Assembly: GCF_032854445.1 (NCBI RefSeq)
Contig: NW_027018095.1
Location: forward strand, 20,585-84,584
DNA length: 64,000 nt
Direction of reading: 5' to 3'
From: Liolophura sinensis
Taxonomy: Eukaryota > Mollusca > Polyplacophora > Chitonida > Chitonidae
The position numbers and the translations under genes are program-made. Shown here in pieces: positions 53,621 to 63,150 of this stretch (within the stretch, counting starts at the first letter, position 1; each line of letters begins with the position of its first letter). The notes beneath the pieces are model-generated. The model was not told the DNA's origin, did not search any database, and saw only the letters and a list, made by a program, of their open reading frames with translations.

Positions 53621-56600
53621 GACCTAATAAACCTACTGGCCCAACAGAGCGCCCCTCCCTAGGGACCCTGTCCAAACTTTTAATAAGTTTGGATCGTTGG
53701 AGGACGTTGGTCCTTCAACATCGGATGCGGATGTGATGGATACATCACCCGCACCAGGGAGATCTAACAGCCGATCTCCACGAAAGGGTCGTCCGCGATC
53801 CGAACATAAAGAGAAATCCCCAATACGTCTTCCTCCATAATGGCGATATATGACAAAATTATACAGTGGAATTGTCGAGGTCTTAAGGTAAATTTTATTG
53901 AAATAACACAGCTTATTCAATCATTAAATCCTATTGCCCTGTGTCCTCAGGAAACTCACCTGAAGACATCTGACAATGATAAAATAACCCTTAAAAACTA
54001 TTCCTTATACAGTACTTACTCAAATGAAGAAGAGCGAGCTGCAGGCGGCTCTTCTATCTTCATCAATAACAATATTATTCACAGCCCTGTTGCTCTGGAT
54101 ACAGAGCTTCAGGCTGTGGCCGTTCGTGTTTCACTATCTGAAACAATCACATTGTGTTCAGTGTATATTCCCCCGAACATTTCTTTGTCAGCATTCCAGT
54201 TACATAATTTAATAGAACAGTTGCCAAAACCTTTTATACTTATGGGAGATTTTAATTCCCATAACCCCTTATGGGGCAGTAATAACATAAATAATAAGGG
54301 CAAGATAGTCGAAGACTTCTTATCGAAGGAGGAACTGTGTTATTTCAATGATGGTTCTAATACCTATTTACACCCGGGTAATGGCACTTATTCTGCTATC
54401 GATCTCACTATCACAGATCCATCACTTCTCCCTGATTTTTCTTGGAAGGTGCATGACGATCTTTGTGGTAGTGACCATTTTCCTATTATCCTAGAACATA
54501 TCACTTCTAATTCTTTTAGAACGTGTAGCTAGGTGGAAATTCGATAAAGCAGATTGGATCGCATTTGAGATGTTCTGTGAGGCTGATATCATTCCAGACA
54601 CTCTCAAAGCAGCAGATGATCCTATGTTAAAATTTAACGAACTTGTATTACGAGCTGCCGATAGAACTATACCTAAGACCTCCACAAATCCAAAATGCAA
54701 AAGTAAACCCTGGTACGACAATGACTGTCGTAAAGCCATAAAGGACCGTAAAAAGGCTGAACGCAGATTTAATCATTGTCCTAATGATAATAATTTAAAC
54801 CAGGTTCGTATTTTTAGAGCTAAGGCTCGTGGATTACTCAAGTCCAAGAGACGATCTTGTTGGCGGAACTTTGTTTCGGGCATCACGTCAAAAACACCCA
54901 TGCGTAAGGTCTGGAACATGGTTCAGAAACTTAAGGGCAAAAAAAATAAAGCCAAAGTTCAGCATTTAAAAGATGGAGATAATATATTAACTTCTCCATC
55001 TGATATAGCCAATAAATTAGCTGAAACAATTTCAACAAAATCTTCTTCTGAGAATTACTCTAAAGAATTCCAACGTATTAAAAACCAGAAGGAGAAAATT
55101 AAATTGCCCTTTTCTTCTAAGAATTTAGAAGATTATAATCATCCTTTTAATATCGAGGAACTTAAAACTGCATTAAAAAAGGCCCACGATACTGCTTGTG
55201 GTCCTGATAATGTATATTATAAGTTTCTGAACCATTTACCACCTGAGCCACGGGAGACTCTCCTGAACTTGCTTAATGATATTTGGATAACTGGTAATTT
55301 TTCACCATCATGGAGGGAGGCGTGTATTATTCCGGTTCCCAAACCGGGTAAGGATCATACTGATCCAAATAATTACCGTCCCATAGCTCTTACCAGCTGT
55401 GTCTGTAAGACTATGGAACGGATGATTAATGATAGGCTTGTTTGGTTTCTTGAAACCAACAAACTTTTATCTAATAATCAATGCGGTTTTCGGCAAGGTA
55501 GATCTACCATGGATCACCTTGTTCGATTCGAAACTTTTATTCGCGATGGCTTCATCAATAATGAACATGTGGTGTCCATATTTTTTGACCTTGAAAAGGC
55601 TTACGACACCACATGGAAATATGGTATTTTAAAAGATCTCACGAATATGGGTCTAAAAGGTCGCTTACCTCCATTTATATCACAATTTTTATCTGATCGT
55701 CAGTTTAAGGTACGGGTGGGTTCCACTCTTTCTGACTCTTATGAGCAGGAAATGGGTGTACCCCAGGGCAGCATTCTATCACCAACTCTGTTCAGCATAA
55801 AAATATATAGCCTAGCAAAAACATTAACATCTGGCACAGAGGGTTCTTTATACGTCGATGATTTCCTTATATGCTACCGAGCTAAGAATATGAATAATAT
55901 AGAACGTCAGTTGCAGCTTTGTCTCAATAAGATCGAGAAATAGGCAACTGAAAACGGTTTTAGATTTTCAACGTCTAAAACCGTCGGTATGCATTTTTGT
56001 AATAAACGGAAACTTCATCTTGACCCTGAGCTTAATTTTTGTGGTGAACAGGTTAAAATTGTTGGAAAAACAAACTTTTTATGTATAATATTTGATAGTA
56101 AACTATCTTTTATACCTCATATAAAAATGCTTAAAGCTAAATGTACAAAGGCTCTCGATATAATTAAGGTCGTGTATAGCGCCGATTGGGGTGCTGACCG
56201 ATCAGTTTTGCTTAATTTATATCGTTCTCTGGTGAGGTCTAAATTGGACTATGGATCCATCATTTACGGTTCTGTTAGGAAGTCATATATTAAAATGTTG
56301 GATCCTGTTCATCACCAAGGTTTGAGGCTCAGCCTTGGTGCTTTTAGAACCTCACCAGTAGAAAGTTTATACGAGGAGGCAAATGAGCCTTCTTTATATA
56401 ACCGACGTATAAAACTTAGCCTTCAATATGCTACAAAGCTTAAAGCACATCCAACAAACCCTGCCTACGACTGTGTTTTCAATCCATTGTATGTAGACAA
56501 ATATATTAAATGTCCTAACAAGATCCCTTCGTTCGGTCTTCGTATACGGGACCATATTGTGGGAGCTAACATCAAGCTGGAAGATATAGCTCCGGTGTCT

Positions 56601-57536
56601 TTTCCGGAGTCTCCTCCATGGCTTCTCCCACAACCAAAACTAATATTTGATCTACGTAAATATAATAAATCGAATATAAATCCTCTAATAATTCAGCAAG
56701 GTTTTGCTGAAATTAAAGCTAATTATACGGATTATAAATTTATATATACAGACGGGTCGAAGGATGGGGACAGGGTTGCGACTGCGGCTGTCTTAGAGCA
56801 GCGGGTCTCTTCCTTTCGTCTTCCATCCTCTTCTTCAATATTCTCTGCAGAGGCCAGAGCTATACTCCTGGCCTTATCATATGTTTCTTCTGGGTGTTCC
56901 CAGAGGGCAATGATATGCACTGACTCGTTGTCTTGCTTATTGGCAATACAGAATAATAAATTTAAAAATCTCTTGATCCTTCAAATTTTAGCTATACATA
57001 GGAAATTAATTAGAAGAGGTAAAGATATTATATTCTGCCAGATACCAAGTCATATTGGTATCCATGGAAACAGAGTCGCAGACAGGGAGGCGAAAGCTGC
57101 CCTAAATAAACCCATATCTAAGATAAAAATCCCTTATACTGACATGAAGTCCAATATTCTTAAATATATTCGTGGCCTTTGGCAGGGTGAATGGAAGTTG
57201 CAGGTCCATAATAAACTGCATGCTATTCATCCAGTCATTGGCTACAACAATTATACTTGCGAAAAGTCTCGTAGAGACCAAGTCGTTTTAACAAGGTGTC
57301 GTGTTGGGCATTCTCGTCTAACGCACAATTGCATATTAGATGGGAGCAGGGCTCCCGAGTGTGTTGGATGCGATGCCCAATATAGCATCAAACATATCTT
57401 GGTTGACTGTGTGGACTTTGCCCACGTTCGGCAGAGATTCTACACGATCGACTCTATATATGATTTGTTTGACAACATCGCTGCCGATGTTGTCATCAAT
57501 TATTTGAAGGCCATTGGCCTTTATCGTAAGATATAA
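53621..57536 (+). pseudogene. LINE-A copy 2 ORF1 tail and ORF2 (endonuclease, RT, RNase H), broken
   Basis: The ORF1 tail resumes at 53621 (homologous to copy 1 from about 3297). ORF2 starts MAIYDKIIQWNCRGLK at 53840. An extra T near 54518 shifts the frame in the endonuclease (copy 1 is open there). The frame then continues from 54570 to 55943, where TAG replaces the Trp codon of copy 1, and again from 55989 to 57536. RT boxes (NNYRPIALTS, FFDLEKAYDTTW, PQGSILSP, YVDDFL) and RNase H boxes (TDGSKDGD, SAEARAILLAL, PSHIGIHGN) remain recognisable. The breaks differ from those in copy 1, so comparing the two shows the ancestral codons at each. Confidence 0.92.
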
Positions 57537-57804
57537 TTTAATAGTACATAAATATTTGTCGATGAAGTTATATATACATTTCTTGATATATTATTTTTAA
57601 AATGTCAGGGTTTTCGAGTTTTAACTGATTTTGGTTATTCTAATCTGGTTTTAAACATGTCCAAACATTTGTTTCCATTTTTAATGTTATCACCACCATA
57701 TCGGAAACCTCAACCGCCTCGTGTTTCGACCTTGCTCTCGCCACGATATGGCTGAAATACTGCCGATGTGGCGTTAAACCATAATTATTCATTCATTTAT
57801 TCAT
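57537..57804 (+). other. LINE-A copy 2 3' UTR and ATTC-type tail
   Basis: Ends CGATGTGGCGTTAAACCATA, ATTATTCATTCATTTATTCAT, closely matching copy 1. Confidence 0.8.
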
Positions 57805-57815
57805 TCTTTGTCTAA
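57805..57815. repeat. Target-site duplication, right copy (LINE-A copy 2)
   Basis: TCTTTGTCTAA, same as 41314-41324. Confidence 0.9.
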
Positions 57816-58307
57816 GAGTGCCACGGTCAAGTGCGTTATATAGTCGGCGCGCAAGATTTTGTACTGTGGGTTGGGAAATGAAACTGTCTTAACGCAGTTA
57901 ATCCCGTCACCAGTCACGGCGATGGCTTTAAGTAGTGTGGAACCGCCACCGAAATCTGAGGTTATTCTCAGGTTTTCTGAGGTGCATCTAAATGCACGTA
58001 TTATGAAAGCATTTCTAGGGAGGGTAAGGACTAAGCGACCCGCGGCTTCATTAAATCCCAGAGAAACCCCATGCGGGCGGAATATGTCCTTGTCCAGCGT
58101 ACAGACATTGTAGTAGCACGTCGGCACTTCAACACGTTTGCCCTCAAGCAAGAAGCCCACTCCGGAGGGGATATTCACCCAGGCCGGGTAGAATGTTATC
58201 TCGCGAAGGGCGGTTTTAAGGCGGCCGTCGAGGTTGTTAAAGGCATGAGGCAGCGTGTGCTGTGTCCCGTTTAGAATGTCAATCAATGTGATGAACATCC
58301 TAGCCAC
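57805..58307 (-). pseudogene. Polinton-like element gene: penton-like (minor capsid-like) protein, C-terminus displaced by LINE-A
   Basis: About 167 residues are open before the LINE cuts the frame. The family start is probably the codon at 58305-58307, which reads GTG here, with an ATG nine bases on (58296-58298). The protein is beta-rich with short turns (SGVGFLLEGKRVEVPTCYYN, LTLPRNAFIIRAF, LLKAIAVTGDG), consistent with a jelly-roll. The MARMFITLIDILNG-type opening resembles, from memory, penton/minor-capsid proteins of Polinton and adintovirus-like elements. The missing end of about 20 codons lies at 41262-41313. Its start lies one base from the start of the divergent plus-strand gene. 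Role, if right: vertex protein of a virus-like particle. Confidence 0.55.
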
Positions 58308-58308
58308 G

Positions 58309-59308
58309 ATGAACAGCGAGGCTTACAGGTTCAATAGAGAAGCCACTTACAAGGCCGGGGCATTTCATAGTATCCAAACCCACGCAGAGCAGTTTACGCG
58401 ATTTGACATCTACATCGATGAAAAGAAGGCCATTCCAGTCCAGTTCACAGATGTGTTGGCCAAGTACCGGCTGCCACAGATAACCAGCAATGACATTGTT
58501 AAGGACTGGAACACCAATCCTATGCAATTCTGGCAGAACCAAATGAACTTCGCGGTCTTGTGCGCAACCACGGGCTGTGGCGTCTCTGCAAAAGACCATC
58601 TTCTCGCCCCCGACCAACGAATAAGGGCCCTGTACACGTTCCATGTGTATTACCAAGTAAGGCGGAACCTGGAAAAGATAAGGCCCCCCTGCCTCAAGAC
58701 AGAGCGTGGGCGACATTCAAAAACCCCTACAACGAGAGGGCCTATGAGAGGATTTGTAGGGAGTTCCACGTAGATGCGCACACAGACTGGAGGCGCAGTG
58801 GGGTGAATCACGGCCTCGGAGTGGCATATTACTATGTCACGAGAACGGGCTACAGCCCATTGGCGATGGGACCTTCGATCCGAGCGGGATGTCGTTCTTT
58901 AGAAATATTACAGCGCTCCACGTCGACTACATCGAGCAGGACGCCGAGGTTGCTTGGGCGGCGTTCATTGTCGACACATCCCAAGGATTCACGCAGCCGG
59001 GCGTAAAGCGCCTAAACGATTCCATCCGGACATACGTGTGGGCTATTCTAGGCGCCCAAGCGCAAACAAGAGCGCGTATTCTAGGCACGGGCACAGCCTT
59101 CGACGCGCAAAACCAGTTTGCCGTGAACGTTGAAGACGCTTTTTCCTCTCCGATCGACCTTCCGTCTGCTATCAAACGCTACCAGGACGTGCTACAGTAT
59201 GCCGGGAGCGCTGTAGACTTTGTGTATGGCATAGGCCTATATATGGCCCCCAGCGACATGCTTCTGCAGATCGGCCACTCCTACGAATTATCGCCACTGT
59301 ATCATTGA
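58309..59308 (+). pseudogene. Polinton-like element gene: conserved structural-type protein, two frame breaks
   Basis: Starts MNSEAYRFNREATYKAGAFH at 58309 and spans about 330 codons in three successive frames. The first break is at the C run 58684-58689, where a sequencing error is possible; the second is near 58860. Recognisable blocks are NPMQFWQNQMNFAVLCATTG, NPYNERAYERICREFHVD, and IRTYVWAILGAQAQTRARIL near the C-terminus, ending at a stop at 59306-59308. I recall closely similar proteins from virus-like elements of corals, Hydra and molluscs, without known function. The high Gln/Asn/Trp content and length would suit a capsid-associated protein. It is transcribed divergently from the penton-like gene with no room for separate promoters. 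Confidence 0.6.
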
Positions 59309-59519
59309 AAAGCAAGACCTTTTAATAGCTTTAATTGCCATTATATCACTTGAAATAATGTATTACTATTTGACCCCAGGAATTGACTGTTTTGGGGGGG
59401 CACCAAATATATCACACATTTTCCACCAATGACTGACACTGAGTGCGAATCACTAAAAAGAGTACATAAATTTTATATTAAACTATGTATGGTTACAATC
59501 TGTTATGCTTTGGACAACG

Positions 59520-59960
59520 AAGTGTGAAATAGGAGGTAGAAACTGTAAAATACACAATTCAATACAGATCCAAGGAAAACAATGGCAATTTGGCGCAGCA
59601 GTTCAAGTGTGAATGCTGTGAATCAGGAGGTAAAAATAAATGAACAATAAAATACATATAAAAGGAAAACAATCAAAATGCATGGTAATTTAGCACAGCA
59701 GGTGCATGTCACTCACAGTTACACTACTTCACATTCAACGGAACCAAACCAGAATACAGTATACATAGCTCTGAGACTGAGAACAGGCAAAATTATCACC
59801 ACTGAATCTGTGACTGTCACTCACTAAAAAGAGTAGTGGCACCATACGATTTGAGCAGCTAAGTCACAGTAGGTAGAAATAAACTTTGTAAAATACAAAA
59901 AACAAGAAAGAATTCAAATACATGTACTATCAGTCAAATATCTGTGTCGAGAAATTAACT
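59520..59960. repeat. Degenerate tandem repeat, about 100-180-bp spacing, inside the Polinton-like element
   Basis: Three diverged blocks begin GAGGTAGAAACTGTAAAATA (59532), GAGGTAAAAATAAATGAACA (59627) and CAGTAGGTAGAAATAAACTT (about 59867), each followed by an A-rich segment. No coding sequence between 59309 and 60090. Confidence 0.55.
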
Positions 59961-60090
59961 CTGGGCACAGTAGTGCATGTCAAACATTATTTCTGTCATC
60001 TGAATACATATATGAATACACTTTGTAAACTTACATGTTAGAAAAATATTCACAATCTAGTATACATACATATAATATAATTACTTACAC

Positions 60091-60541
60091 ACAGCGCTTT
60101 TCCCACCTCTGTCAGACGACTGAGCTATATCCACGACCCACGAAACATAGGCTAAATTGGAAGGACTATTCCTCATAAACAAAATATCTCCAATCCTCCT
60201 AAAAAAATACTGGATCTTATCAAACAAGACACGCTGAAAAAGGCTGTCACATTTATTTTTCATACAAATCCGTGGTTTAAGCCCTACAGTGGGGAGAAAA
60301 TCAGCTGAATCACCCTGTTGTGCAATTCAGCCGGTCTATATATATACTATAAGCCTTATGTATTAAATGCCAACTAGGTCGCCTCATATCAATGTGTGTG
60401 TAGGCGAGACTTGTAAATAAGCTTGTCAGCCTGGCCTGGGGAAGCAGGGAAGGGGGGTGGGGCCTCTACTTGTTATGCGGAGGGCCCCAAGGGGGGGGGG
60501 GGGGGGGGTCGTGCGCCAGAACCCTCCTTCCCTATACTACT
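60091..60541 (-). repeat. Right terminal inverted repeat
   Basis: Reverse complement of 38821-39254, including CACCTCTGTCAGACGACTGA, GATCTTATCAAACAAGACA, AAATCAGCTGAATCACCCTG, ACTAGGTCGCCTCATATCAA, GTGCGCCAGAACC and the terminal TATACTACT. A G run of about 19 bases (60491-60509) replaces a C-rich mixed segment of the left copy. Confidence 0.9.
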
Positions 60542-60639
60542 TGAGCAAAACAGTTTTTGCGCACATTCCTTCAGCTGTGTTTGCATTCGTTTTTACTTAT
60601 AGGTGTAAACAATTGGTCAATTTCCTGCTACTGCCCTTA

Positions 60640-60760
60640 ATACATTTTCAATTTAATTACTTGTTAACTCCTCACAGCACTGTCCCTAAATCTGCCCGTA
60701 ACACGTTTTCAATTTCAGACTTGTTAACTCCTCACAACACTGTCCCTAAATCTGCGAGCC
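60640..60760. repeat. Tandem duplication, about 63-bp unit
   Basis: ACTTGTTAACTCCTCACAGC, ACTGTCCCTAAATCTGC at about 60658 repeats at about 60719 (CACAAC variant). Confidence 0.85.
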
Positions 60761-60865
60761 CCGGGCGCTCCGAATCTGATAATCCTCGCCCCCTGAGACA
60801 ACTCCAGTCAAATTCCTGACAGGGGCTGACCAATGAAATTTTTCACAATAGGACGAACAGCTCAT

Positions 60866-60950
60866 TGCTCCCACCATAATGCTGGCCGCCGTCATATAAG
60901 TGAAATATTCTTGAGTACGGCGTAAAACATCAATTAAATAAATAAACCAA
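60866..60950 (+). mobile_element. SINE-1 3' fragment
   Basis: CTCCCACCATAATGCTGGCC to ATCAATTAAATAAATAAA, the family 3' end. Confidence 0.8.
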
Positions 60951-62257
60951 CTCATATTCCCACGAAAAACATGATTTTAACGGCACCTACTCGCCCTGCC
61001 ATAAGTAGATACAGTATATGTATATGCACCCCAATGACTCCAATAAATTACAATTACCATCAGTGGATTTGTTTCACTAATTCTGCTTAAGCCATGGTGC
61101 TAGGGGCGTGTGATTTGCTACTGTAATAAGGCCTTAACTGAGCTAAATTGACAACAGGCCGGACTTCACCGATTACGTGTAACCATTTGCCAGCTGTAGC
61201 ACTGTCGTTGCTGCTTTGGCTTTACATGTACTTTCTGTGCTGTAGTTTACATTGTATACAAATATATCGGATTTCAGGTTTACTCACTGCATTGTTCTGT
61301 TGAAGCCATGGTGCTCGGGGATGTGTAATTTGCTTCTATTTAAACCTTTACATGGACAGTTTGTGTGTTTTACTGACACTTTTATACTGTGGTTATCCGT
61401 GATCTTATGAGCACACAGAGAATATAGACCTGCTGTAATACAGTTAGCTGAGTTTAAGATAGATTGTTGTATATTGTAAAACGGTTTGAAATATGCCTGT
61501 TCAAAACACACAAATGAAAAACCAGGACAAAATAGCATTTGTACCAGTGCAAGTTCTTCTATTCTTCTATACTTCTATAACCAATAAAACCTTGGAGAAA
61601 CGCTGTATTTAATAGGGTCTGCTGAAAAAGCCGTTCATGTAGTGTGGATATAGTCAGATTAAATCCTCGAAACTTCATTCTTGGCACGAGGTACAACATT
61701 CATAACAAACTTATATACACATGAGATGAACGCCGCGAATAAAAGGCTGAAAATTGAAGCCGGTAATAAATAATTCAACAAACCGTGTTGGTCTGGCCTA
61801 TTTTCTTATAAAATAATGGACCGTGTTGTGATCATTTACAATACCTGTAGCTCCCAACAATTGTGGAGTCATATCCGCCGAGGTCACAGACATTCGCAAT
61901 GTGTACGTCCCCGCTGGTGGTATCAGTCAGTAATATCCTCTTAAAGTGCACGATACGTGATATCCCTTTATGGTAAATGTACATTAAGGAACGTGAATGC
62001 TATGGGCATCCCAGATAACAATGAATTTGTGGACACAATTTCGATTCAAAGTAATGTTTTACAATGATGATGCAGTGACAGAGTATATCAGCGCGAGAAG
62101 AGAAGCAGATTTGAACTGAATAGCAACTGCGTAAATGACTATTATTAAAGTGTTCCACAGCGCCGTGTGGTCGTGAATGGTATAGGCTATATGTGTAGTG
62201 TGGATACATGTGAGCTCAGTCGTCCTACAAGGCTCCATTCTGGGAACCATGAGACTA
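60951..62257. other. Spacer
   Basis: Contains two diverged copies of AAGCCATGGTGCT, CGGGG/AGGGG and ATTTGCTTCT/ATTTGCTACT segments (61091 and 61305) but no gene. Confidence 0.45.
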
Positions 62258-62259
62258 CA

Positions 62260-62930
62260 TGTACCTTAGCATATGGGTAACATGGGTAACACAAGGGTAA
62301 CATATGAGTAACATATGGGTAACATATGGATAACATATCGGTAACATGGGTAACACAAGGATAACATATGAGTAACATATGGGTAACATATGAGTAACAT
62401 ATTGGTAACATGGGTAACACATGGGTAACATATGGGTATCATATGAGTAACATATGGGTAACATATGAGTAACATATGGGTAACATATCGGTAACATACG
62501 AGAAACATATGAGTAGCATATGGGTACCATATAAGTAACATATGGGTAACATATGAGTAACATATCGGTAACATGGGTAACATATGGGGTAACATATGAC
62601 ATATGGGTAACATACGAGTAACATACGAGTAACATATGAGTAACATATGCGTAACATATGAGTAACACATGGGTAACATATGACATATGGGTAACATACG
62701 AGTAACATACGAGTAACATATGAGTAACATATGCGTAACATATGAGTAACACATGGGTAACACTTGGGTAACATATGTTTAACATATGAATAACATATGG
62801 GTAACATGGATAACATATGGGTAACATGGGTAACACATGGGTAACATATGGGTAACATACGAGTAACATATGAATAACATATGAGTAAGATATGGATAAC
62901 ATATATGTAACATATGGGTAACACATGGCT
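62260..62930. repeat. Minisatellite, 11-bp unit
   Basis: About 60 copies of TAACATATGGG and its variants TAACATATGAG and TAACATACGAG. Each contains the palindrome CATATG. Minus-strand frames across it read MLPICYSYVTHMLP-like peptides and are repeat artefacts. Confidence 0.95.
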
Positions 62931-63019
62931 ATTCCTCTAATTTTGGACAATTACCATGACAGTGTATAGTGAGATTTTTGTTAGTTTGTCAATTGATTGG
63001 GATGGTGTAGCGGGAAAGG

Positions 63020-63150
63020 TCCTGATTTCCACCGCCATCATTTGAACGTCACCGTATAAGTGAGTATGGCGTTAAGCACTAAGCAAATAAAGAAGTAAAT
63101 TAAAGATCTCACGTACGCCGTAAAACACCAATCAAATAAATAAAATGAAT
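63020..63150 (+). mobile_element. SINE-1 3' fragment with two nested tails
   Basis: CCACCGCCATCATTTGAACG to AAGCAAATAAAG, then a second end CACGTACGCCGTAAAACACC, AATCAAATAAATAAA. It suggests insertion of one SINE end beside another. Confidence 0.65.

Larger units (their letters stand above)
41325..57804 (+). mobile_element. LINE-A copy 2, interrupted by LINE-B and LINE-C
   Basis: Same 5' UTR, ORF1, ORF2 and ATTC-type tail as copy 1, with an 11-bp target duplication. About 10.5 kb of other LINEs (43084-53620) sits inside the ORF1 3' part; the remaining 5.9 kb equals copy 1 in length. The protein frames carry different inactivating changes from copy 1, so the copies inserted separately and decayed independently. 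Confidence 0.9.
38821..60541. mobile_element. Polinton/Maverick-like (adintovirus-like) element, degenerate, with nested LINEs
   Basis: Bounded by inverted repeats of about 430-450 bp; outer ends begin AGTAGTATA on both sides, i.e. AG...CT, as reported for Polintons. Removing the LINE-A insertion leaves a core of about 5.2 kb. The core is visibly GC-richer than flanks and carries four virus-like genes: three on the minus strand (penton-like, a 250-residue unknown, a coiled-coil/hydrophobic protein) and one diverging on the plus strand. None of protein-primed DNA polymerase, retroviral-type integrase, packaging ATPase or protease is visible. No clear 6-bp target duplication was found (GTTTGT left, TGAGCA right). 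Alternatives are another virus-derived element class or a deleted copy; family assignment is from memory. Confidence 0.62.

Noticed and set aside
58300-58716. Minus-strand frame of 138 codons overlapping the plus-strand virus-like gene
   Set aside because: The plus-strand frame carries the recognisable protein; the minus frame is its shadow.
38815-60547. 6-bp target duplication for the Polinton-like element
   Set aside because: GTTTGT left and TGAGCA right do not match; one end may be eroded or the boundary may be off by a few bases.
62187-62950. Minus-strand frames rich in MLPICYSYVTHM
   Set aside because: Translation of the 11-bp array, open in all three frames.
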